64,000 nt of DNA from Emergomyces orientalis (GCA_002110485.1 MOWL01000072.1:1-64000), one strand, 5' to 3'. Shown: positions 1 through 9,802, numbered from the stretch's first letter. A program made the numbers and translations. The notes: generated by a model from the letters alone, not told the origin.

Positions 1-1760
1 ATGGACGCGTTATCTCTGGCGATCGCTGGCATTCAAAACCAGGGAAACATGCAGCAAAATGTGACTGCTCCAAAGGTTCTTCTTACTCGAGGACGTGATC
101 CTGCATTGGATTTGCCAAATGTGTCTTACTATGGAACTCAACGTGGACCTGGAGGCCCGTCTCGATCTCGATCTGGAAGCTTTGTTCAATACGATCGACC
201 GCCGATGTCATGCTGGGGTTGCGGAGATTCAAACCATATGCTTCCAAATTGCTTAGCAATCGGCCGGCTCATCGATCAGGGCAAGATTCATCGGAATATG
301 ATTGGAGAATACTATGAGGTAATGTGATGAGAAAAGGCCCGAAGATTGCTGTCAACCGACTTGAGCCCCATATTGTTACAATTGAACGACTTTTGAAGCA
401 AATGGCTGCACCGCCGACTGTCCCAACCGCGGATAAACTTCGGAATGATGGTAGTATCCGGGTATTTCCTGACGGATCCCCGATGCCATCGGTGAATGCC
501 GTAAGCATATGTGATATTGGATTTGATAGTGGCCCTGAGGAAGGTGATATGACCGATAGTGAGATGGAGGAGATTGTTAGTGTAATGGCTGCTTCCACTT
601 CTACTGAGAAGGATAAGGCCTCTTCTATGAATAAAAATCAAGCAACGCTTTCCGGACGAATTGAGAAGGAGAAAGAGACTGCCAACAACACATTCTCGGC
701 GCAATGGCAGGTATTCAGATGGGAAATCAGTTTCTTTTGCTCAAGATGTGATCTCTGCTTCACAGGAAGATGATGAGGATGATAATTCTCAACCTCTCCA
801 TGATGAACAGCTTCAGGGCGGAAGTCCAAAGCTCGGAGACGGTGGAATTGTCCCAGATTCAGAAATGGCAGATGCTCCGCAGATTCAGAAGAAAACTGTT
901 CTCTGCAGGCCTCGGAAACTCAAAGGGCCAAAGCTTTCTGCAGAAATGAAGAATAAAGACAATATGGCGATCGCGACGCGGCGAATATTTGAGAAGATCA
1001 TGCGCCAAGAAATCGGCGGAATTCAGATTAAAGATCTCATGGCATGCTCCACCCAACTCCAGCACATGTTCTTTCAAAATCTTCCCATCGAAGTTCAACA
1101 GCATATGATTCGGGATGATGCAGCCACCGTTGCCCTGGTTCAACCTGGCACTTCTGTTGCTGAGTATAATCCTCGTTGGAATCTCGTTTCGGTTGGACAC
1201 ATCAAGTTCACTGTCGGAATTGGAAAGGGGGAAACTGAGGCGATATTTGATGGAGGTGCGGAAATTAACTGTCTTGTTGAAAGAACTGCGTTTAGATCTC
1301 GGTCTCATCATTCAAAGGGATGCTGTCAAACCTATTCTTGGAGCTGGGGGTCCAGCAGAGTGGTGTCATTGGAATCTGCAAGGATGTTCCTGTTCGCCTT
1401 GGATCTGTTATGGTGCCTCAGACATTCTTCATCATGGAACGCGGTTCTCATGATTGCATTCTCGGCCGACCATATGAAAACGCGACGCGTTTGGCAAGAA
1501 CTACAGATAACAAAGGCGGTGTTCTTGTTCACGTTTTTGATCCGAAGGATGAGAAGAATCAGGTGTCTTTTCTTGGTTATTCTCCCGGCGACCATGGAGA
1601 TCGAAAGTTAGATGATCTTTGTGGCAAAGTGCAGACTTTAAAACTAGATATGCTGAGTCTGATTGATCTTTGCGATGTTGAATGTGGTGGGCAAAGAAAT
1701 GATATCAGATTCAGCGATCGCGATGTGGATAGCGGGGCAAATATTCTGCCGTGTTTTTGA
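1..1760 (+). pseudogene. gag-protease region of the gypsy element, frame-broken
   Basis: Residues 72-85 of the first frame contain a CCHC zinc knuckle (C-x2-C-x4-H-x4-C, starting CWGCGDSNH), the Gag nucleic-acid-binding signature. That frame stops at 325-327. The next frame starts with an ATG at 327 that overlaps the stop base (TGATG). A further change near 700 moves to the frame that holds the conserved Gag C-terminal region and then a protease-like motif, FDGGAEINC (about 1248-1274). The expected downstream protease segment then continues in two other frames (about 1290-1345 and 1345-1760), so at least two indels break the protease. Known of the family: retroviral-type aspartic protease normally has D-T/S-G; here it reads D-G-G. 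The region may start left of the window. Confidence 0.7.
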
Positions 1761-1979
1761 AAGCGGTGTGGGTGCGTCAGCCAATCAGACTTTTGGCGGC
1801 CCCGGGCCGCCAAAAGATTCAGCCAATCAGAGAACGCCGCCCCAAAACGCCCGAGAACCTCACAGGTTTTTCCCCGCCATCCTACATCAACAATTTTACC
1901 CGTCTACACATTCATCTTTTCCTTTCTCTAATTATTCAATATCCGAATCACGCCGTGTTCGTGGTGTGCAGCTTCATGA
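1761..1979 (+). promoter_or_regulatory. Spacer between protease and pol with CCAAT boxes and a near-palindrome
   Basis: This spacer holds no conserved coding. It has two CCAATCAG boxes flanking a near-perfect palindrome in which TTTTGGCGG and CCGCCAAAA surround a GC-rich centre (about 1792-1816). A pyrimidine-rich stretch then precedes the pol frame, which resembles a fungal promoter leader. A similar combination, CCAATCA, GGCCCCGGGCC and GTCAAAAG, recurs downstream of ORF3 at about 8374-8430. The 11-mer GCCGCCAAAAG also occurs near the LTR end (8999-9009). Promoter function is inference. Confidence 0.4.
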
Positions 1980-4900
1980 TTTGTCTTTATATGCTCTTCA
2001 CGATCTTCTCCTCGATCGCGCGGTCCAGTCGTTGCGACATTATACAAGCGAAAAGCCGATAAGATTCAACCTCTCGATGTGCCAACTACAGGTGGCGGGA
2101 TTCCCGGCGGAACAGATAAGTGGAGAGAAATTCGCCAACAATGGTTCAAAGACAATGTGATTCCGGAGCAGGATCCGCCTTCGCCCTACGATCATTTCAT
2201 TACACCCCGTTTCTCCGATTGCCCGCGAGGTTCGCGACTCACAGAGGAAAGGATCAAGAATCTGCGGATCGGATCGATGCTCACCCCACAGGAACGCGAA
2301 CTTTTGATTGAGATTCTGCTTAGAAGAGAAAAAGCCCTCGCGTGGAGTTTTAAGGATTGCGGAACGCTTGCAAAAGAAGTCTCTCCACCTGTCAAGATTC
2401 GCGTTGCTCCGCATAAAGCATGGCAAGCGGCAGGATTTCCTATTCCTCGAAAGCTCGTCCCTACAATCATCAATATGCTTCGCGAACGCGTTGATTCTGG
2501 AGTTTATGAACATTGCCATGGTCCGTATCGAAATAAGTGGTTCCTCGTCAAGAAGAAAGAAGCTGGGAAATATCGCATTGTCAACGCGTGCATGGACATG
2601 AACGCTGTCACTATTCGCGATGCGTATATTCCACCTAGTGCGGACGCGTTTGCTGAGGATTTCGCGGGAATGAAGATAACGAGCATGATGGATTTCTTTT
2701 CTGGATATGATCAAGTTCCTTTACACGAAGACAGCCGAGATATGACAGCTTTCCTTACCCCGATCGGGTTGCTTCGTCAGACAGCACTGCCACAAGGCGC
2801 GACGAATTCTATTGCGCAGTTCTGCCGAATCATGGCACGCATTCTTCGATCGAACATACCGCATCAAGCAGACAATTTTATGGATGATATTGGTGTGAAA
2901 GGCCCGCGGACGCGTTACAATGATGAAGAAGTGATGCCAGGTATTCGGAAATTTGTCCTGGAGCATCTGCAAAACTTAGATGCCACCCTCATCAGCATAG
3001 AACTCGCGGACACGTGTATCCAGGTTGGAAAGTCAGAATTCGCCTGCTCCGGTATGGTTCTAGTCGGATATGTTGTGGATGCTGACGGCAGGCGCCCCGA
3101 AGCTGCGAAAATCGTCAAAATCGTTGAGTGGCCGGATCCGACAGATGTCACGGGTGCCCGAACTTTCTTAGGTGTTTGCGTTTACTATAGAATATGGATT
3201 CCGAATTTCGCTATCATTTCTATACCTATCTATATTCTATTCAAGAAGAACATTCCTTTTACCTGGGGTCTTGAACAAGTGAATGCAATGGCAATTTTGA
3301 AGAATGCCCTGACAACTGCCCCTGCACTTTGCTGCATTGATTATTCTGAAGATGCCGGTGATATCGTGATGGCCACGGATGCCTGTCTTGAAGGATGGGG
3401 TGGAACGCTCAGCCAACGGGATAAATTGAATGGAAAGCTACACCCTTGCCGATATGAGAGCGGAATCTGGAGCCCCGCCGAAGCAAAATATGATGCAGGA
3501 AAGCGAGAATGCCGCGCTGTGCTCAAGATGCTAAAGAAATGCCGTTATTACCTGTATGGCGTTCACTTTATTCTGGAAACCGACGCGAAGACTCTAGTGG
3601 CACAGCTCAATCGATCTGCCACTGACCTGCCTGGTGCTCTCGTTACTGGCTGGCTTGCCTGGATTCGGATGTTTGATTTCGAAGTTCGACATGTGCCTGG
3701 TCGGAAGCATACTGCTGCAGATGGGCTATCTCGTCGACCTCCTGCTGAGGGTGAGGTTCCTGAGGATCAAGATATCGATGATTTCATAGATGCAGAACTC
3801 AACTATTTTAGTGTTGCATCTTTGACGGTTCCTGATTTCGATGTCAGCGGCGTGGATGCTTCCGAGTCATCGGGTGTGCGTGTTCTTTCGCCTGATTATT
3901 CTGATCGCAGCGAATCAATTGCGAGGTTTCTCACCACCATGAAGCGGCCGGATGATATACCACGTTCCGTCTTTTCTAAATGGCGCAAGCATGCACTTCG
4001 ATATATCGTCCAAGGTCAACATCTATTCCGACGATCAGGCAAGGGAATTCCTCTGAGACGCGTGGTTGATAACTCATCTGAGCAAAAGGATATCGTTGCT
4101 CGGATGCATGATGAATCTGGTCATAAGGGCCGCGAGGCCACAAACCACAAGATCACGCAGCGATATTGGTGGGAAGGTATCTGGAAAGCCGTCAAGAATT
4201 ATTGCAAAAGCTGCACAGTGTGCCAGCTGAGGGATGGCGCTCGCTTGGAAGAACCACTATATCCAACAAGCCGCAATTATCTATGGGACAAGTGGTGTAT
4301 CGATGTTGTCAAGTTTCCGAAGAACCGAGGCAAGCGATGTGCTGTTATTGCTCGGAATGATCTCACTGGCTGGGTGGAAGGCCGCCCTCTCGCTCGTGGA
4401 ACAGCTGAGAACGTGGCGCAATTCATCTATGAGAATATCATTTGCCGACACGGCTGCTTTCGGGAATTAGTGTGTGATGGCGGGCCGGAGAATCAAAAAT
4501 GGACTAAGATTCTCACCGCCAAATATCGTGTTAATCAAATAACCATCTCACCATACAATGCGAAGGCTAATGGCATGGTCGAACGCGGTCACCGCCCGAT
4601 ATCCGATGCGCTTTCAAAGCTAGCTGCAGATGGAAGAAGCTGGGTTAATCATTTCCATTCTGCGCTATGGGCAGATCGCGTCACCATTCGGCAATCTACT
4701 GGTGAAACCCCGTTCCGCCTGCAATATGGCTACGATGCTATCCTTCCAATAGAGCTTGACGTTCCAACTTGGCAAACACTTCCCTGGCAGACAGTGCAAT
4801 CCCGTGCTGATTTGATATATATGCGTATTCGACAATTGGAAAAGAGAGATGAAGATCTGGAGGAGGCCGCTCATCACCTGCGCCGTGCGAGAGAGAAGAA

Positions 4901-5309
4901 CCGAGATCTATTTGATGAAACTAAGCAATTAGTCCGAGAACCATTGCAGATAAGTGATTTGGTGCTTTTGCATGATACCAAGCTAGAAACGTCCTATTCT
5001 GCCAAGCTCAACTTCCGATGGCTGGGCCCGTATCGAATCCGAGAAGCAAACCATGAGAAAGGGACCTATCATCTGGAAGAGCTGGATGGTTCGCCGTTTC
5101 GAAATACTACTGCAGGTAATAGGTTAAAAAGGTTCTATCTCCGAGACAATCAAATGCCGGTTGCAGAGAATAATATCAATGAAGCAAATGATATTGAAGA
5201 GGAAGAGGTGGATATGCAAGATACTGATAAGAAGAATTCTTTGAGGGGGGGTCAGGATGACTTGCAGTCATGGATCCCTCATGGTAAGGAGTTTGCAGTC
5301 ATTATCTGA
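1980..5309 (+). CDS. Gypsy Pol: reverse transcriptase, RNase H, integrase
   Basis: The open frame runs uninterrupted from 1980, just after a stop at 1977. The first in-frame ATG is at 2277, and conserved-looking sequence begins near 2050, so the natural start is uncertain. Numbering from 2079: the RT catalytic box is FMDD at about residues 267-270. An RNase H-like DACLEGWGG stretch follows with acidic partners downstream. The integrase has a zinc-binding HHCC region (about 677-715), catalytic D742, D800 and E835 with D-x34-E spacing, and a C-terminal GPF/Y-like module (WLGPYRI). No chromodomain is seen after it. Full length and intact catalytic residues suggest recent activity, in contrast to the damaged gag. 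Expression may need an internal promoter or reinitiation because no frameshift site joins it to the protease. Confidence 0.92.
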   Translation, partial: FVFICSSRSSPRSRGPVVATLYKRKADKIQPLDVPTTGGGIPGGTDKWREIRQQWFKDNVIPEQDPPSPYDHFITPRFSDCPRGSRLTEERIKNLRIGSMLTPQERELLIEILLRREKALAWSFKDCGTLAKEVSPPVKIRVAPHKAWQAAGFPIPRKLVPTIINMLRERVDSGVYEHCHGPYRNKWFLVKKKEAGKYRIVNACMDMNAVTIRDAYIPPSADAFAEDFAGMKITSMMDFFSGYDQVPLHEDSRDMTAFLTPIGLLRQTALPQGATNSIAQFCRIMARILRSNIPHQADNFMDDIGVKGPRTRYNDEEVMPGIRKFVLEHLQNLDATLISIELADTCIQVGKSEFACSGMVLVGYVVDADGRRPEAAKIVKIVEWPDPTDVTGARTFLGVCVYYRIWIPNFAIISIPIYILFKKNIPFTWGLEQVNAMAILKNALTTAPALCCIDYSEDAGDIVMATDACLEGWGGTLSQRDKLNGKLHPCRYESGIWSPAEAKYDAGKRECRAVLKMLKKCRYYLYGVHFILETDAKTLVAQLNRSATDLPGALVTGWLAWIRMFDFEVRHVPGRKHTAADGLSRRPPAEGEVPEDQDIDDFIDAELNYFSVASLTVPDFDVSGVDASESSGVRVLSPDYSDRSESIARFLTTMKRPDDIPRSVFSKWRKHALRYIVQGQHLFRRSGKGIPLRRVVDNSSEQKDIVARMHDESGHKGREATNHKITQRYWWEGIWKAVKNYCKSCTVCQLRDGARLEEPLYPTSRNYLWDKWCIDVVKFPKNRGKRCAVIARNDLTGWVEGRPLARGTAENVAQFIYENIICRHGCFRELVCDGGPENQKWTKILTAKYRVNQITISPYNAKANGMVERGHRPISDALSKLAADGRSWVNHFHSALWADRVTIRQSTGETPFRLQYGYDAILPIELDVPTWQTLPWQTVQSRADLIYMRIRQLEKRDEDLEEAAHHLRRAREKNRDLFDETKQLVREPLQISDLVLLHDTKLETSYSAKLNFRWLGPYRIREANHEKGTYHLEELDGSPFRNTTAGNRLKRFYLRDNQMPVAENNINEANDIEEEEVDMQDTDKKNSLRGGQDDLQSWIPHGKEFAVII

Positions 5310-5729
5310 CTGCTGTTTTTCTTTGTATAATGATTTCCTTGTTGTTGTTTTCTTCATTCAAGTTGCTGTTTTCTTAGTCTCTATTTTTCATGATTCTGCT
5401 TCTTTCTTGCATGTTTTTCATGCATCATATCAGTTCCTTCTAATTTTAATCTCTTGATATTGTCTTTTCTTTGTTTTGTTTACTTTCTCTTTGATATTCA
5501 ATTCTCTGGGTCAGATTGAAGCTGGCAGTGAATTTTATGAACTGCTGTCACCCTTGCTGCATGTTGACTGCTTTTCACATTATCTTCCAAAATTCACCTT
5601 GAGGAAGTATTATATTATTGACCTGCTCTGCCCAGATAATCATTTTTCTTTTTCAAATTGGCATTCAAGTCTCTTTTTCTATTTTTAATTCATTGATTTT
5701 TCCCTATATTTCCTTATTTCATTACAAAG
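5310..5729. other. Spacer between pol and ORF3
   Basis: About 420 bases rich in T and CT tracts with no convincing coding sequence. Its T/CT-rich composition just ahead of the ORF3 ATG resembles the pyrimidine-rich leaders upstream of many fungal genes, so it may serve as a 5' leader or an intron-bearing region for ORF3. I see no splice-compatible join that would extend pol into ORF3. Confidence 0.4.
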
Positions 5730-8360
5730 ATGTCGAACCCCTCTAGCCAACACACTCTGGTACCGAGACCAGCGAGCCAGCTCGCTCTTGTGACATATGA
5801 TAACCATGTTTTTCATACGGCGATGGAGCTGCAAGCTTATGTCAATTCTCTGGGTCAGAATCCGCAGGTTCGCTACCAAGCACAATGTGAGATCGGTAAT
5901 CTACTCATGGGGCGCCATGAGGCGGCTCAAGATGAGGTTGCCGCATTCTATGAGTGGATGAGAAATGATGGATCCTGGCGCCAGGTGGTGGCCCAGCAAG
6001 CATTTGATAACCAGACGGCGGAGCTTCAACGAGTTGCTGCTCAGGTAGCTGAACGGCGCGATCGCTGCGCCATAGCATATACTACATGCACCAGGATGTG
6101 GGGAAAAGTTCGCGTGGATTCGTTCTGGCATATCATGACTTCAGAGCGGATGCAACGCGCCTGTCAAACCCTGGCCCTACATCACGAATATGCTTCTGCA
6201 ATCGGCCGGATCAATCAAGCAATGTGGGCTCGCATCACTCAGCCACCTCGACGAGGAGTTAAGCGATATAAGACGATCATGTTGGCAGATATCGAAGCAG
6301 CGGCCGATTCCAATTTTATTGGCCAAGAGATCACACAAGGAAATCTTCAAGCTGCAGGTCTTATCTTTGGTCCTGGCGGAATTCTCACTGAAGATTCTAT
6401 GACAGTTGCTTCACCCCAGCCTCAAGAACGTGTCCTATCCCCTCCCGATCAACATATGACTGGCCAGTCTCCTCTACCTTCTCCCCGTGTGTTGAACGTG
6501 ATACGCCCCAGTGCACCCTCGCTTGGATCTCCTCAAGGTTCTATACATAGTCCTCCTGTGCGTACTTCTCGCCGCGTCTCCGGCCAATCCTTGCTTTCGG
6601 ACGTCAGCAGCCTGTCTGCAGCCTTGTCAGACACCCATCTTGCTGAACTTCTCAGCCCTGACCAAGTTGCGGAATTTGAGAATATGGGGGTTGATCAAGA
6701 TAGCCCTGCTTTGGTAGAGGCAACTGACAAGCAGCATACAACAGTGAACAGAGGATGCCGGTGTTCTCCCTATGTCCCTGTGGATGTGAAAGCGCAGCTT
6801 AGAGATGCAAAGAAGATAGAAGAATGTCAGCTGGTGCATCTTCTGGACAAGATAGCCAGGCTTCCGCGACAAGGCTTGACTATATGCTATCTGCATTCAG
6901 TAAATCTCGGCAGCAAGATTGGACTCCTTACACGCGATCTTGACCATGCGGGGCTGATAAAGAGAATCGGGCTTGTGGTGAATAATCGCCAGAATCTTGG
7001 GCGGATGCGAGCTGCTGATGACACATATCATTTCTTCCGCCTTGATCGCCGACCTCCTCGCCCCGAAGATATGCTACAGGTATATCGAATGCGCCATAAT
7101 CGCCTACCGCCGGTTACATCATCAAATTGGGAACAAACACTGGCCCGACTTGCTTTTCTTGATTTCAATTCCAGTGCAGCTTTTCAGCAATGGAAGAAGG
7201 ATGGTTCCGTCATCCTGCCAATATTTAGATGGATGAACGCGATGAAGGCGGCAGGGGTCAACAATAATTACAACACCCTGGCGAAGGTTGCCACAGTCGA
7301 ATGGAGCATGTACAGGTTCCATCAGCGAAAAGATAAGAAGACCTGGGGGTGGCTCCGAACAATGTTGCACGGGATTGTTCAACAGATCGTCCGTCAAGAT
7401 CCACTGTATTATGTGTGGTATGTTGCTCTCCGCCCCGATCATCGCACGCACCTGATTTCCTATCCCTATTATGCAAAATACGCCTTGTCTGGGGATAGCA
7501 CTTACTTCCGCCATATTGATGTCAATATTAAACGCCTGGCGGAGGAAAATCATGGAGCGAATATGATTCAGGGATCAGTCTCTTTCAGCGACGAAGATGG
7601 GAGGAATTGCACCACCATAGTCCCGGGAATGCATCAAAATATTCAAGAATGGAACAGACGTCTGCGTGCTCGCAATCTCCCGAATGGTGGAATTGTTCAA
7701 GAGGTGACATCTGAGATGCTCACCAACAAGGATCTCAACGACTTCAGAACGCAGTGGACGACTGTCCCATGCAAGCAAGGCGATGCTCGAATAACCATGC
7801 CGCATCTTCCTCATGGAAGCACCGGGCCTGCTACTAAGGAACGCAAGACAATGCTGCCGTGGTATGTTGGAATTCAGGATGACGGGCACTCTCTTGAAGT
7901 CCCTGAAAGCGGATCGTGGGAGCAGCTCTCCCGAGCACATCGCGATTTGGTTGCCGGGCCGTCAACACCCTCTGGCCTTTCGGTATTATATGGAAGTATT
8001 CCATATCGGTACCCTGCTGCTGTTCCAGTCACGGGTCTTGGAGCGATTTCGGATGCTCTGGTGGGTCGACGGAAGTGGGATGACCCTATGGTCAGGCACG
8101 AGCAAGATATTCTCTTCAACGGCAAGGGCAGTTCGCCGCAAGAATACATTGAGGAGTGGCGCAAGAGAGCGGTCACCGAAGGGATCCGGTGTTTCGAGAT
8201 CATGATGGCTACAGAGGAGGAATTATTTGGAGAACGTAGCTGTTTCTATTGTCTGAAGAGGAACATCCCCCTCGCCTCAATTGAGGGAGATCGCGCTGTC
8301 GCCGAGGGCGAGGCTATGCAGATTCCGGTGCATGGCCGCGAGAATGCGCCCGCCGAATAG
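5730..8360 (+). CDS. Gypsy ORF3: 876-aa protein with 2OG-Fe(II) dioxygenase-like signature
   Basis: The ATG follows a T-rich leader. Residues 1-195 look helical and charged; about 222-290 are Pro/Ser-rich (a linker); 340-876 form a conserved-looking globular part. It contains FRHIDVN (H595, D597) and, about 100 residues later, LPHGS (H695) with R705 ten residues on. The pattern H-x-D ... H-x9-R is that expected of double-stranded beta-helix 2-oxoglutarate/Fe(II) dioxygenases. A second candidate His lies at 635 (PGMHQ). There is no signal peptide, membrane segment or envelope feature, so it is not an env gene despite its env-like position. A terminal C-x2-C (SCFYC) occurs near residue 840. The frame is fully open over 2.6 kb, implying selection or very recent insertion. 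Function is inferred; substrate unknown. Confidence 0.75.
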   Translation: MSNPSSQHTLVPRPASQLALVTYDNHVFHTAMELQAYVNSLGQNPQVRYQAQCEIGNLLMGRHEAAQDEVAAFYEWMRNDGSWRQVVAQQAFDNQTAELQRVAAQVAERRDRCAIAYTTCTRMWGKVRVDSFWHIMTSERMQRACQTLALHHEYASAIGRINQAMWARITQPPRRGVKRYKTIMLADIEAAADSNFIGQEITQGNLQAAGLIFGPGGILTEDSMTVASPQPQERVLSPPDQHMTGQSPLPSPRVLNVIRPSAPSLGSPQGSIHSPPVRTSRRVSGQSLLSDVSSLSAALSDTHLAELLSPDQVAEFENMGVDQDSPALVEATDKQHTTVNRGCRCSPYVPVDVKAQLRDAKKIEECQLVHLLDKIARLPRQGLTICYLHSVNLGSKIGLLTRDLDHAGLIKRIGLVVNNRQNLGRMRAADDTYHFFRLDRRPPRPEDMLQVYRMRHNRLPPVTSSNWEQTLARLAFLDFNSSAAFQQWKKDGSVILPIFRWMNAMKAAGVNNNYNTLAKVATVEWSMYRFHQRKDKKTWGWLRTMLHGIVQQIVRQDPLYYVWYVALRPDHRTHLISYPYYAKYALSGDSTYFRHIDVNIKRLAEENHGANMIQGSVSFSDEDGRNCTTIVPGMHQNIQEWNRRLRARNLPNGGIVQEVTSEMLTNKDLNDFRTQWTTVPCKQGDARITMPHLPHGSTGPATKERKTMLPWYVGIQDDGHSLEVPESGSWEQLSRAHRDLVAGPSTPSGLSVLYGSIPYRYPAAVPVTGLGAISDALVGRRKWDDPMVRHEQDILFNGKGSSPQEYIEEWRKRAVTEGIRCFEIMMATEEELFGERSCFYCLKRNIPLASIEGDRAVAEGEAMQIPVHGRENAPAE

Positions 8361-8682
8361 CCGCAGCCATCAGCCAATCATGTTTTCCCGGCCCCGGGCC
8401 GTCAAAAGATTGACCAATCACGATCGCGCTGTTGCCAATTTGCCGCATCTTGCCACTGTCGCTGTGTTGATCACATTCTGCTTACTTGTTTCCCTGTTTT
8501 CTCTTGTTCTTGCTTGTCTTTCTTTTCTCTGCTGTTCACTTTTTCTTTCTCTTTTCTATATTCTTTTATTGATTGTCTTTCATTTTCTTGATTCTTGATT
8601 GATTCTTTCCTGCAATTCCTTGTTTTCATTCATTCGGATCGCATTCTTACTTGCCGGGTCGGCAAGCTATAGGGGGGGGAGA
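8361..8682 (+). promoter_or_regulatory. 3' untranslated region of the gypsy element with hairpin and polypurine tract
   Basis: It contains CCAATCA boxes, a GGCCCCGGGCC core and a GCCGTCAAAAG motif that echo the protease-pol spacer, followed by a long T/CT-rich stretch. At 8651-8665 TTGCCG and CGGCAA form a 6-bp hairpin around GGT. Immediately after is the polypurine tract AGGGGGGGGAGA (8671-8682), the expected primer site for plus-strand DNA synthesis, abutting the LTR start at 8683. Confidence 0.7.
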
Positions 8683-9032
8683 TGTGTGGTGGGGAATCTC
8701 GGCGTGGTATTACTTTTCGCCGAGACCGCCTCATATATTTGTTTGGCATGGCTGCCTCATATTCCCATTATCCTTTGACACACGTGTGGATTCGGCGAAG
8801 ATTGATTGTACGCAGAGCAGTGAGATTGCTCCTTTTTGATTGTGTGATTTGATATGTGATTGATTGCTTGTTCTTCTTCTATATTTGAATCTCCTACGTG
8901 TTCTTTTGTATTGCTATTTGGATAGCTCGTTGAATAGAATATTGTATACACGGCGAACTTACCAACCTCCTTACGATCCCGCTGCTCCTGCCCACGTGCC
9001 GCCAAAAGCGCACAACCCCTTATTCCACTTCA
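8683..9032 (+). repeat. 3' LTR of the gypsy element (350 bp)
   Basis: It begins TGTGTGG directly after the polypurine tract and ends CA at 9032, where LINE homology begins. Inside are an inverted repeat CTCGGCG/CGCCGAG (8698-8704 and 8718-8724), a TATA-like ATATATTT near 8732, and the motif GCCGCCAAAAG near the 3' end. The partner 5' LTR lies outside the window, so identity and age cannot be judged here. Confidence 0.72.
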
Positions 9033-9781
9033 CTATGAGCAGAAAACAGTGACCCATGTGATGATTCACTGTATGCAGTTTGATGTGAGATGCAGGGAAC
9101 TGGAAACAGAGTGCAGAATTGACAAGAAATGACTGCTGAATACAAAAGAAGGCCTTCACAGACTCATAAAATGATGACTTGAACAGAGCATTCTTGAACA
9201 GTTCAAGCTAGCCAGAACACTCAGCACATACAAAGCATAGCTGATACATCAAAAGGCATGCAGAGAAAGCAGACAAGCACAGAAAAGAGTGTAACAAGTG
9301 TCAAATAACATGAGAGTACATGCAACTGGCGTGAACAGAGGTGAGAAAAACAGCTACTGATATATTATAATATAAGATTACATGCATCAAGCACAATAAA
9401 ACACAGAAAAGTGCAACATCAGCATGAATCAACACAGGAATTGCGCGCGCCGGGCGTGAATGAGTCAGCCTAAATACAGCATAAGCAGTGTGAAGAAGTG
9501 ATATATCAACTGCTCATCAGACTCAGTGCAACAGTCAGATATGAAAAAGACTGAAAAGCTCTTCAGCACAACACACTCACTACAGTGTCTTGTGACATGA
9601 AGATTTTCAGAGGATTTTTTCTTATATCAGAGATTGCACACTTCTTTCTTCTTTCTTTTTCTTTTATTCTTTTCTATAGTGCTATGCACTCTCTTTCTAA
9701 GAGCAGCTGTGGCTGCTCCACAGTAATCTAAAGATGTTAAATAGGCAGAATAGATCTGGGGATCGCGGGGTTTTTAGTCCA

Positions 9782-9802
9782 GTGGCAGGCAAGGCCTGCC
9801 AC
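9782..9802 (+). other. Conserved LINE 3' UTR hairpin, copy A
   Basis: GTGGCAGGC and GCCTGCCAC form a perfect 9-bp stem with an AAG loop, about 70 bases before the (TAA)n tail and just upstream of the conserved CATGGTTTYCCYTG sequence. Equivalent hairpins with different stem sequences occur in the other LINE tails in this window. Confidence 0.75.

Larger units (their letters stand above)
1..9032 (+). mobile_element. Ty3/gypsy LTR retrotransposon, left end outside window
   Basis: Domain order is gag zinc knuckle, protease, reverse transcriptase, RNase H, integrase, which defines the Ty3/gypsy (Metaviridae) order. It is followed by an extra large ORF, a purine tract (8671-8682) and an LTR beginning TGTGTGG at 8683 and ending CA at 9032. 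The 5' LTR and primer binding site are not in the window. Gag-protease is broken by frame changes, while pol (1980-5309) and ORF3 (5730-8360) are uninterrupted. LINE sequence follows the LTR directly, so the element appears to have inserted into a LINE. Boundaries on the right rest on the TG...CA ends and the abrupt start of LINE homology at 9033. Confidence 0.88.

Noticed and set aside
4990..5309. Chromodomain at the integrase C-terminus
   Set aside because: Only a GPF/Y-like module is visible; no aromatic-cage chromodomain pattern follows.
7632..7634. His635 (PGMHQ) as the second iron ligand of ORF3
   Set aside because: Possible, but H695 has the Arg at +10 expected for 2OG binding and sits in a better matching context; kept only as an alternative.
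5730..8360. Envelope gene of an errantivirus-like element
   Set aside because: Position fits, but there is no signal peptide, membrane anchor, furin-like site or glycosylation-rich ectodomain.
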